A stretch of DNA of 64,000 nt from Herminiimonas arsenicoxydans (GTDB lineage Bacteria > Pseudomonadota > Gammaproteobacteria > Burkholderiales > Burkholderiaceae_D): positions 2,790,001-2,854,000 of the forward strand of contig CU207211.1 of NCBI GenBank assembly GCA_000026125.1. Reading direction: 5' to 3'. The stretch's first letter is position 1; every line of letters begins with the position of its first letter. The notes below the pieces were generated by a model. It searched no databases. It was not told the DNA's origin and saw only the letters and a list, made by a program, of their open reading frames with translations. Below, piece after piece: positions 57,286-64,000 of the stretch. A program made the translations under genes and the position numbers.

Positions 57286-58041
57286 TCATTCGCAGCGCGG
57301 CAGAAGCGGACGATCAAGAAATCCTGCCCACAGATGCTGCCATGGCAACCATTCATGGCCGCCATCCGTCGTCGTGACGCGTCCGGGCGGCAATACCTTT
57401 TCAATGATGCGGCTGCTGCCTGCAAACCTGTCTTCTGTCCCGTAGCCGATATAAAGCGGCGGCCAATCCGCTTGCGTAGAGATTGCCGTGTCACTATAGC
57501 CCTTGATCCATGACCACAAAAGACGGTCGTAATCCGCTTTCGGTATATCGCCAGCCTGCCATCCAGACAAGCCTGCGCGCGCAATTTCTGCCAGCAGGCT
57601 GCGATTTCCCAGGAAAGGGGCCATCAGAAAGAGGCCATCGATATCCGCGCCGTGCTCTCTTGCATACAACAGCGAGCCGTAACCGCCCAGGGAAATGCCG
57701 ACCATCCAGATTTTTTCGTAACCCTTGTTGCGGGCAGGCACAACAATATCTTCATGCAGACGGGTAACAAGATGTTCGGATGTGTAATAACCGATATGGG
57801 TATCGGCAATCACGATATCGGCCGCGATCTTGCGCTGACGTAATGCCGCGACAAAACCCTGTTGCACAAAATCGTCTGGCTTATCGTATGCGCCAGGTAA
57901 CAAAACGATCAATATACTGGCTGGCGCTTTACAAGACGCCGCATCCTCAATAACATCCAGCTTGCTTTTAACAATCCCTGTGGCCATACAAGCAGTAAGA
58001 AGTAGACATGAGAGACAAGCTGCAAGGCTGGTAATTTTCAT
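57286..58041 (-). CDS. Lipoprotein with alpha/beta hydrolase fold
   Basis: A 251-residue protein with lipobox LLTAC, hence anchored at an envelope membrane. The nucleophile elbow is GISLGG, with a preceding oxyanion region LIVLLPGAYDKPDDF and a C-terminal catalytic His in TTDGGHEWLPW. The start at 58041 gives a normal lipoprotein signal; upstream in-frame codons do not. It sits between the flavoprotein and chorismatase genes of the pigment cluster. A role as thioesterase/esterase for the polyene lipid is possible but unproven. Confidence 0.78.
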   Translation of the reverse strand: MKITSLAACLSCLLLTACMATGIVKSKLDVIEDAASCKAPASILIVLLPGAYDKPDDFVQQGFVAALRQRKIAADIVIADTHIGYYTSEHLVTRLHEDIVVPARNKGYEKIWMVGISLGGYGSLLYAREHGADIDGLFLMAPFLGNRSLLAEIARAGLSGWQAGDIPKADYDRLLWSWIKGYSDTAISTQADWPPLYIGYGTEDRFAGSSRIIEKVLPPGRVTTTDGGHEWLPWQHLWAGFLDRPLLPRCE

Positions 58042-58136
58042 TAGGCTTTTATTATACAAGGCTCGTTTAAACCCATTCATCATTGATATGAACTCACCGC
58101 ACATGCCCGCCCTTTCAACCATCAGACATCCATTGC

Positions 58137-59147
58137 ATGCTTAAGGTCTCCTATCGCAGCACGATGGCGCCCTTGCCGGACGATCCTTGCAGCCTGCTGG
58201 GTACATTGTGTTTTGCGGAAAAGCTGCCATCCGACATTGCCGATACGGTCGACCTGCCTGCCATGCCGGTCATGATGCCACTCTTGGATGGGCAGCAAAC
58301 ACTGTACGAAATCCTGCGCACCGATACGGCATTGAAAAGTGCAATGACCGGCGACATACGCTATCGCTGCAATGACGCACTGCTGTTTGGTGTAATCACG
58401 CTGGACGAATCGGACTTCATCAAAATGGCCGATGCGGCGAAGGCCGCACCATTGCAGATGGCAAGCCGGTCTGCGTATGAACAGGTCTTCGCACTGCTGG
58501 AGTCGCACGATTTTCCATTTGTGCTGCGCTTCTGGAATTACATGGCCGACATCAACGGCGTCAGCCATGAACTGGAACGCTATCGCCAGTTCAACCTCGG
58601 CCGCCAGCAGGCGTTCGCGGCCAAGGGAAAGGAACGCGCCGGCAATGTGCCGGCTGCCTGTGCTCTGGGCACGACATCCGGGCCTTTGACGATTGCCTTT
58701 CTCGCTGCACGGATTCCGTCACAGCCGATAGAAAATCCGCGCCAGATCAGCGCCTATGATTATCCGGCGCAGTATGGGCCGCGCAGCCCGCTTTTTTCAC
58801 GTGCCAGTGTGGCCGCAATCGGCGATGCCAGCCTGCTGTTTTTATCCGGTACCGCCAGCATCGTCGGACACACCACGCTGCATGCGGGTGACGTGACCGC
58901 GCAAACCGAGGAGTCCCTGACGAATGTAGAAGCGGTGCTGGATGCAACCTGCAGAAAAACCGGACGGCAGTGTGAACTGGGCAGTCTCGATTACATTGTG
59001 TACATCCGTCATCCGGCTGACTTGCGGAAAGTCAAAGCCGTCGTGGAACGTCGCATAGGCACTCATGTCAAGGCAACATACCTGCAAGCAGATATCTGCC
59101 GCGCAGATCTGCTGGTTGAAATAGAAGGGTCCGCCGAACTACTTTAA
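58137..59147 (+). CDS. Chorismatase of the FkbO/Hyg5/XanB2 family
   Basis: A 336-residue enzyme that converts chorismate to a hydroxybenzoate (3-HBA and/or 4-HBA) or a dihydroxy-cyclohexadienoate. LLFLSGTASIVGHTTLHAGD and AQTEESLTNVEAVLDA are the conserved RidA-like core. ATYLQADICRADLLVEIEG is the C-terminal signature. C321 and E328 are seven apart; from memory, the 3-HBA-forming Hyg5 has C327 and E334 with the same spacing. It supplies the likely aryl starter, replacing the ammonia lyase found in other aryl polyene clusters. Confidence 0.87.
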   Translation: MLKVSYRSTMAPLPDDPCSLLGTLCFAEKLPSDIADTVDLPAMPVMMPLLDGQQTLYEILRTDTALKSAMTGDIRYRCNDALLFGVITLDESDFIKMADAAKAAPLQMASRSAYEQVFALLESHDFPFVLRFWNYMADINGVSHELERYRQFNLGRQQAFAAKGKERAGNVPAACALGTTSGPLTIAFLAARIPSQPIENPRQISAYDYPAQYGPRSPLFSRASVAAIGDASLLFLSGTASIVGHTTLHAGDVTAQTEESLTNVEAVLDATCRKTGRQCELGSLDYIVYIRHPADLRKVKAVVERRIGTHVKATYLQADICRADLLVEIEGSAELL

Positions 59148-59170
59148 GCGCAAGCCATTGCACTGAACTG

Positions 59171-59210
59171 AAAAAAGGCCGTTGAATCATGTATTCAACG
59201 GCCTTTTTTA
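59171..59210. terminator. Bidirectional intrinsic terminator
   Basis: GGCCGTTGAAT (59177-59187) and ATTCAACGGCC (59193-59203), an 11-bp stem with a five-base loop, are flanked by A and T runs. It lies between the converging chorismatase and lipoprotein genes. Confidence 0.9.
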
Positions 59211-59237
59211 TTGGCGCTTACTCAACAGCCAATTCTG

Positions 59238-59837
59238 TTATTGAAAACCGCGCTCCGACTTGTCATATTCAATGACAGTCAAGCCACTGTTACTGCTAAC
59301 GCCACCACCACCGGAAAAGGTCAGACGACCCAAGCCTTTATAGTAGTAAATAGTTTCATGACGGCCGGCACCCATATAAAACGGAATCCATGCCTTGCCG
59401 GTCATATGCGTTCCGGTATCGGTAGGCTGACCAGCGATACTCGTCACTTCATTCATACCCATACCAATTTTCAGTCGGGAAAATTTGCTATTGGCGATTG
59501 GCGTGCCGACAATCTGGCCGGTCCAGTCGTTGATCCCTTTTACTTCCTGTGTCTTGCCGTCTGATGCAGCGGCGGGCGCTGCAGTTGCGGCTTGCTGTGC
59601 TTTTTTCTCGGCGGCTGCAGCCTGCTGCGCGGCCTTCCTGTCTTCAGCATCTTTTCTGGCTTGTGCCTTGGGACCCAACTTTTTCTGCGGCGCCGCCGGC
59701 TTGGCCGATGCAGCAGGAGCAGGCTCTTCCCTGGTCACAGCTTTTGTTTCAGGCGCGACGGTCGCGTCCTTTTTTTGCATGGTCTCGCAAGCAGTGAGCA
59801 AGCTCATGACGAGCGCAATTCCGATCATCTTTTTCAT
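59238..59837 (-). CDS. Small outer-membrane-type lipoprotein
   Basis: A 199-residue protein with lipobox LLTAC. An Ala/Lys/Glu/Gln-rich linker (about residues 35-95) leads to a compact C-terminal domain, FSRLKIGMGMNEVTSIAGQP, that resembles the start of BamE/OmlA-like folds. LGRLTFSGGGGV follows. It is 68 bases downstream of the chain-length factor gene, so it may be in that operon. A link to pigment transport is only positional; it could be an unrelated envelope lipoprotein. Confidence 0.75.
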   Translation of the reverse strand: MKKMIGIALVMSLLTACETMQKKDATVAPETKAVTREEPAPAASAKPAAPQKKLGPKAQARKDAEDRKAAQQAAAAEKKAQQAATAAPAAASDGKTQEVKGINDWTGQIVGTPIANSKFSRLKIGMGMNEVTSIAGQPTDTGTHMTGKAWIPFYMGAGRHETIYYYKGLGRLTFSGGGGVSSNSGLTVIEYDKSERGFQ

Positions 59838-59905
59838 ATCACCTCTCCCCTTCCATCAATAAAAATCAAGCGTGTATCCGATGTACTTCCCTGCTTGGGA
59901 TGACG

Positions 59906-60712
59906 TCAGACTGCGCCGAATTTTACGCGAAGCGACTGATCATTCACATATTCCAGATAAATGTCGGGAGCAGATATATGCACAGGAAGTTGCGCCAGTG
60001 ACTGCATCAGGGGCAAGGCACGCGCAGCAGGAATGCCGCTGCGAACGTTTTCCAGTGCGCTGTTTTCCATCGTGGTCAGCGATGTCCTGTGCAGATCAAG
60101 CGCAATCGCTGTCATGCTGGTCGTGGTGGCTTCAGGCGTCAGCAGCATGCTGACCGCAAACTGATCTGCGATCGGACGTACACCGTGTATAGGTTCAGGA
60201 TAAGGCGTGTCGTAGGCCACCAGAAGCACCGGCCTTTTTTCAACTGAACATTGAACCGCAGCTTCCAGCAAACCCACGGCAAATCCCGCGTCGTATGCAC
60301 ACAGGCTGGTGGATGGCAGCATCGCGCCACTGGCGATGCCCCAATAGCCGGATGGCGCGTTATGCACGGAATTATGGAAACGCGTCGGTGAAATCAGGCG
60401 ATCGCTGCCTGCAAGCGCTTCACAAATGAGGTGACAATTTTCACCATCGCCGCCTGACGAGGAAAATACCGTGGTCATCGTGCGTGGATCGATGCCTGCA
60501 GCGGCCAGCGCTTCCAGTCCGCTCACCAGAGCAATCCTGACGCCGATACCGACGCGTCTGCGTTCAGCGCTCGGCAGCACAGTCAATGTCGGGCTGACCG
60601 TGGCAGCCTGTTGATACGCAAGCTCACCGCGCAGAATTGCGCGCCATTCCGGCCAGTTGCTTGCGCCGGGGCCGATGGCGCCGACAGCCTGTACGTATAC
60701 TTTCACGCTCAT
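59906..60712 (-). CDS. Beta-ketoacyl synthase-like chain-length factor (ApeC type)
   Basis: A 268-residue N-terminal ketosynthase-like protein that lacks the C-terminal half with the catalytic His residues. FSSSGGDGENCHLICEAL and SPTRFHNSVHNAPSGYWGIA are typical of the short chain-length factor family. In aryl polyene systems it pairs with the full ketosynthase ApeO. A Cys (C138 in STSLCAYDAGF) lies where the ketosynthase nucleophile would align. Its ATG overlaps the ketosynthase stop by four bases. Confidence 0.83.
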   Translation of the reverse strand: MSVKVYVQAVGAIGPGASNWPEWRAILRGELAYQQAATVSPTLTVLPSAERRRVGIGVRIALVSGLEALAAAGIDPRTMTTVFSSSGGDGENCHLICEALAGSDRLISPTRFHNSVHNAPSGYWGIASGAMLPSTSLCAYDAGFAVGLLEAAVQCSVEKRPVLLVAYDTPYPEPIHGVRPIADQFAVSMLLTPEATTTSMTAIALDLHRTSLTTMENSALENVRSGIPAARALPLMQSLAQLPVHISAPDIYLEYVNDQSLRVKFGAV

Positions 60713-61899
60713 GACACGATTCCCAATACGAGGCTGCAGTTGGAGCCGCCAAAACCGAATGAGTTATTGACTGCGTAATGGATGGGCTCTGATCGATTGC
60801 TCAGCACATAATCGACATCCAGTCCGGGATCCACTTTTTTTGTATTGATGCCCGCCGGCATTACGCCATGCTGCATCGCCATCACGCAAATAATCGCTTC
60901 TACTCCACCGGCCGCACCCAGCGTATGACCAGTTGCGCCCTTGGTTGAACTGCAAGCGGTAGTGTTGCCGAAAACTGCATGCACGGCCTTGCCTTCGGCC
61001 GCATCATTGCTTGGCGTCGCGGTGCCGTGCAAATTGATATAGCCGATTTGTTCGGCCTGTATACCGGCCGCTTGCAGCGCGGCATACATGGCCATCTGTG
61101 CGCCCAAGCCTTCAGGGTGCGGCGACGACATATGATGCGCATCGCTGGATTCGCCGACCCCATGCAGCAGGATCGTGCCGGCTGCTGGGGCTGATGCCGG
61201 TTTGGTCAGCAATACGAAGGCCGCGCCTTCCGCAATCGATATGCCGTTGCGCCCTTCGCCATAGGGTTGCGCCGGTAACGGTGCAAGCAATTGCAGGGAG
61301 TTGAAACCGTACAGCGTGGTCAGGCACAGACTATCCACGCCGCCGACCACCGCTGCATCAATCAGTCCCGCTTCTATCATGCGCGCGGCATTGCCGAATA
61401 CCTTTGCACTCGACGAACACGCGGATGAAACCGTCAGCGCAGGCCCAGTGAGACCCAGCAATGCGCTGACATAAGCTGCGACCGAATAGGTATTGTGCGT
61501 TTGCGTATAGTGAAAATCTGCCGGTAGCGCGCCATTGCTTTGGCGCTCACGGTAGGCCAGTTCAGTCTGCAAAATGCCTGAGGTGCTGGTACCGAGGAAC
61601 AAGCCCACGCGATCAGCGCCGTATTGCGCAATCGCGGCTTGCACGGCCACGACAAAACCATCCTGCTGCAAGGCGAGGTGTGCAAGCCGATTGTTGCGGC
61701 AATCGAATTCGCGCAATACCGCAGGCAAGACTACATCGTCTACACCCGCCACTTCGCCTATGTAGGTCGGCAGATCAACGGTCTCAAAATCACAAGGCTT
61801 CAGCCCGCCCTGCTGTGCAGAGAGTTTTTCCCAATTGGCGTCCAGGCCCAAACCCAGGCAGGTAGTCAGCGTGTATTTTTTTAATTCAAGTGCTTGCAT
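60709..61899 (-). CDS. Beta-ketoacyl-ACP synthase (ApeO type)
   Basis: A 396-residue FabF-like ketosynthase. The Cys-His-His triad is complete: C161 (SSACSSSAK), H291 (NLHGTATPSNDA) and H325 (GATGHTLGAAGG). It condenses malonyl-ACP with the growing aryl-polyenoyl chain and is translationally coupled to the chain-length factor. Aryl polyene clusters usually contain further ketosynthases; any others must lie outside the window. Confidence 0.9.
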   Translation of the reverse strand: MQALELKKYTLTTCLGLGLDANWEKLSAQQGGLKPCDFETVDLPTYIGEVAGVDDVVLPAVLREFDCRNNRLAHLALQQDGFVVAVQAAIAQYGADRVGLFLGTSTSGILQTELAYRERQSNGALPADFHYTQTHNTYSVAAYVSALLGLTGPALTVSSACSSSAKVFGNAARMIEAGLIDAAVVGGVDSLCLTTLYGFNSLQLLAPLPAQPYGEGRNGISIAEGAAFVLLTKPASAPAAGTILLHGVGESSDAHHMSSPHPEGLGAQMAMYAALQAAGIQAEQIGYINLHGTATPSNDAAEGKAVHAVFGNTTACSSTKGATGHTLGAAGGVEAIICVMAMQHGVMPAGINTKKVDPGLDVDYVLSNRSEPIHYAVNNSFGFGGSNCSLVLGIVS

Positions 61900-61958
61900 A
61901 GGGCCTATCTATCGCAGGTATATATATGGAGACTGCAAGCGGCATCGAACATGCATTG

Positions 61959-62786
61959 TCATGGTCGCATACCGTCTTCTACTTTGACGAACTGCAGGTT
62001 TTCTTTTCTCACCCGCGCTATCAATTCCGGCAACACATCCAGAATGACAGCTCGTCCATTGCTGCCACGTGCCGCATTCGCATCATGCAGCAGCAGGATG
62101 TCACCGGCCTTCAAATCGTCCAGCAAGCGGTCCAGTATTTTTTGCGCATCCCCTACGCGCGTATCGAAACCGCGCCGCGTCCAGCTGACGAGTTGCAGGC
62201 CGAGTTGATGCAATACCGGATCAAGAAACAAATTACGCAAGCCGGCCGGAGCACGGAAATAAAGCGGCCGCCTGCCCGTCACTTCTTCAATGACATGTTG
62301 TGCGCCAGCAAGTTCCTTTTTGATGTTATTCAATCCCAGAACCGAAAAATTATGTCGGTGCACCATGCTGTGATTTTCGATGTGATGACCTGCGGCCACC
62401 ATGCGCTGCGCCAGTTCCGGATAACGCTGCACCTTGGCGGCAATACAGAAAAAAGTCGCCTGGATGCCGTGCGCTTTCAGTATGTCCAGCACCTGCGGCG
62501 TAATGTCGGGATCCGGGCCATCGTCTATTGTCAGCGCGACTTCCGCTCGTGCGTTCGGAAGACGCAATACATTGGATCCGAGCAAAGTACTCCTGGGCCA
62601 CAGGCCGGCAGCAGCAAGCGCCAGATGATTCGCGATCACTGCTGCGATCGCTATGCCCATAGCGTGCGGCCACAGCAGCGCCGTCACGACCGCGCCTACA
62701 TGCAGAGCAACAGATGCTTTCAGGAATGGGCTGGCCTGCCATTTAGGCGTTGGACGCATATTCGACTGCCTGGAAATCGCCGCCAT
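61959..62786 (-). CDS. Membrane-anchored polysaccharide deacetylase (NodB domain)
   Basis: A 275-residue protein with two N-terminal membrane segments (about residues 22-65) and a NodB homology domain. Motif 1 is TIDDGPD (catalytic Asp and metal Asp), motif 2 HHIENHSMVH (H-x-x-x-H), motif 3 FRAPAG, and a late LLLHDANA. It begins two bases after the flavoprotein stop and precedes the ketosynthase by 60 bases. The substrate is unknown; a deacylase acting on the pigment lipid or its sugar is possible. Confidence 0.85.
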   Translation of the reverse strand: MAAISRQSNMRPTPKWQASPFLKASVALHVGAVVTALLWPHAMGIAIAAVIANHLALAAAGLWPRSTLLGSNVLRLPNARAEVALTIDDGPDPDITPQVLDILKAHGIQATFFCIAAKVQRYPELAQRMVAAGHHIENHSMVHRHNFSVLGLNNIKKELAGAQHVIEEVTGRRPLYFRAPAGLRNLFLDPVLHQLGLQLVSWTRRGFDTRVGDAQKILDRLLDDLKAGDILLLHDANAARGSNGRAVILDVLPELIARVRKENLQFVKVEDGMRP

Positions 62787-62788
62787 GC

Positions 62789-64000
62789 TCAGTACGCTCC
62801 ATTAGAAAACAGCATCGGCGCCTGGTCGCCATATGGCGCTTCCTGCATATCATCCAGCACCTGCTTGAGTTCCATCCCGGCAGCGGAAACCAGCAAGCCG
62901 GGATGCTCGCTGCAGGCGCGCGCAATCAGCGCATCGGCCAGTTGCTGCAAGAGCAGGAAATTATCCGCCATGCGCTTGGCAAAACCGGCATCGTCCAATT
63001 GATCCTTTAATCCGCGATTGAGCTCGGCAAACCAGTCGATCCCAGTCTGATCAAGTAGTTGAGCAGGATTGCGCTTCTGACTGAGTTTGCCCCAGGCACG
63101 GAAGAAATTCTGCATCGCGATATTGATTTTCTGTACTTGCATCAGTGGTTTGTGCAAACGCCCCATGGACGGTATATCAACCAGGCGATTTTGTATGAAT
63201 AGCGGGCACATGACGCCCCAGTAGTAAGCGTAATCCCACGACACTTTATGCGGCAGCACTTCCGGATCGCCAAACAAGGCATATTGATCTACGTATACAG
63301 ACAGAGTCGTTTCGTACATCGAAAAATAGATCTGCTGATAAAAATCCGCATACATCGCGACCGGCGCCTGCTTGCGGTCTTGTGCAATCAGCTCGGCAAT
63401 ATAAGTATTGCCTATCGCAATGAAATCGCTGCCGGGCGAATAAAACGGATCAAGAAACAAGCCGGCTTCGCCCGTCAGCGCCCATCGATGGTCGCCGGAA
63501 AAAACCTGTTTGCAGCCATATGAAAAATTCTTGAAGAATGCGAAATCCTGCAGATTCTCGCGCTCCCCGTCCAGGTGATCGTACAAGCGCGGCTGATGGA
63601 TCTGCAACCACTCCATCGCCGTCTCGAATGTGTTCATGCTTTCGACCGGATGCATGCTGCTGTCGGCAACTATCCCGACCGAGTGCGAGCCGGATGCCAG
63701 CGGTATCAACCATACCCAGTACCCTTCCCCGACCAGGTGATTGGTGGAGAGCCAGCGATTCGGTGGATTGCAGGACGTGAGCCAGGCTTCGTCTTCGGAC
63801 CAGTCATTGATGTCGATGCGGCTGCCGATGCGAAACCAGACTGCACCGGCCTTGTGCGCATTGGCTTGCGCCAGATCAAGCTTGCGCTTGATCAGACCGG
63901 CACGGCCGGAGGCATCGATCAGCCAGCGCGCACTTGCATGCATGGTCTGCCGGCCAACTTCATAACTGAGCTGATGCAGAGCATCTCCCTCAGCGATCGT
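62789..64000 (-). CDS. Second halogenase-like flavoprotein (partial at window edge)
   Basis: The frame is open to the last base of the window, so the N-terminal FAD fold is outside. Visible are RWLIDASGRAGLI, then GEGYWVWLIPLASGSHSVGI with the W-x-W-x-I-P halogenase-type motif, then LTGEAGLFLDPFYSPGSDFI, the FAD motif. The C-terminal part is helical and lacks close similarity to the flavoprotein at 55878-57221, so the two are distant paralogues. It is first visible gene of the minus-strand pigment operon. It could also be a non-halogenating monooxygenase. Confidence 0.82.
   Translation of the reverse strand, partial: TIAEGDALHQLSYEVGRQTMHASARWLIDASGRAGLIKRKLDLAQANAHKAGAVWFRIGSRIDINDWSEDEAWLTSCNPPNRWLSTNHLVGEGYWVWLIPLASGSHSVGIVADSSMHPVESMNTFETAMEWLQIHQPRLYDHLDGERENLQDFAFFKNFSYGCKQVFSGDHRWALTGEAGLFLDPFYSPGSDFIAIGNTYIAELIAQDRKQAPVAMYADFYQQIYFSMYETTLSVYVDQYALFGDPEVLPHKVSWDYAYYWGVMCPLFIQNRLVDIPSMGRLHKPLMQVQKINIAMQNFFRAWGKLSQKRNPAQLLDQTGIDWFAELNRGLKDQLDDAGFAKRMADNFLLLQQLADALIARACSEHPGLLVSAAGMELKQVLDDMQEAPYGDQAPMLFSNGAY

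Noticed and set aside
58051..58056. TATAAT on the minus strand before the lipoprotein hydrolase
   Set aside because: Transcription would start about three bases before the ATG, and no -35 was found; not strong enough to call.
1..64000. tRNA genes, CRISPR arrays, riboswitches, replication origin
   Set aside because: Looked for by eye (T-loop motifs, regular spaced repeats, DnaA boxes, a preQ1 motif near queF) and not found; a tRNAscan/Infernal run would be decisive.

Overview
The window looks like a chromosomal segment of a betaproteobacterium of the Oxalobacteraceae (Herminiimonas/Janthinobacterium-like). This is inferred from moderate-to-high GC, the protein sequences, and familiar neighbourhoods such as mraZ-rsmH-ftsL-ftsI-murE, ubiE-Tim44-ubiJ-ubiB and fmdB-DUF502-aspS-nudB. 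No database search was run, so the genus is a guess.

Layout. 1-5089: start of the division and cell-wall (dcw) cluster on the minus strand, with a clear promoter and four MraZ operator boxes. 5090-11337: small envelope genes, a VOC protein, the RNase P RNA gene with promoter and terminator, a MocR-type regulator, two c-type cytochromes and a TM2 protein. 11395-18478: lrgAB followed by a rearranged accessory block. It holds a NylB/EstB-like serine hydrolase, a decayed second copy of part of lrgA, two unknown exported proteins, a decayed second copy of the 3' end of the neighbouring thiolase gene, and an unknown gene. 18479-24387: a beta-oxidation set (thiolase, FadB-like fusion, acyl-CoA dehydrogenase) and hslR. 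24642-31179: HDOD protein, ClsB-like cardiolipin synthase with its EEP partner, nudB, aspS, a DUF502 protein and an FmdB protein. 31314-35553: polyamine ABC transporter potABCD with a small monooxygenase. 35792-48653: a lipoprotein, ubiquinone genes (ubiB, ubiJ, ubiE), a DUF971 protein, a HIT protein, a 1332-residue FAD/Fe-S oxidoreductase, a DedA/YqaA-like protein, ilvA and queF.

48829 to the right edge is a pigment cluster of the aryl polyene/xanthomonadin type. A plus-strand operon encodes an acyl carrier protein, AMP-dependent ligase, dehydratase, LolA-like carrier, MMPL/RND exporter, methyltransferase, second dehydratase and ketoreductase. It is followed by a halogenase-like flavoprotein and a lipoprotein hydrolase (minus) and a XanB2/Hyg5-type chorismatase (plus). 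Next come a lipoprotein, a chain-length factor, a ketosynthase, a NodB-type deacetylase and a second halogenase-like flavoprotein that runs off the window (minus). Read together, the chorismatase would make a hydroxybenzoate starter from chorismate. The ligase would load it on the carrier protein, the ketosynthase pair with the ketoreductase and dehydratases would build a conjugated polyene, the flavoproteins and methyltransferase would decorate it, and the LolA/MMPL pair would move it to the outer membrane.

The two points most worth a second look are this candidate halogenated aryl polyene pathway, and the 14161-17393 segment. That segment looks like a diverged copy of the lrgA-to-thiolase interval, with different cargo, stacked inside the resident one. 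No tRNA, CRISPR array, transposase gene or integrase was recognised.
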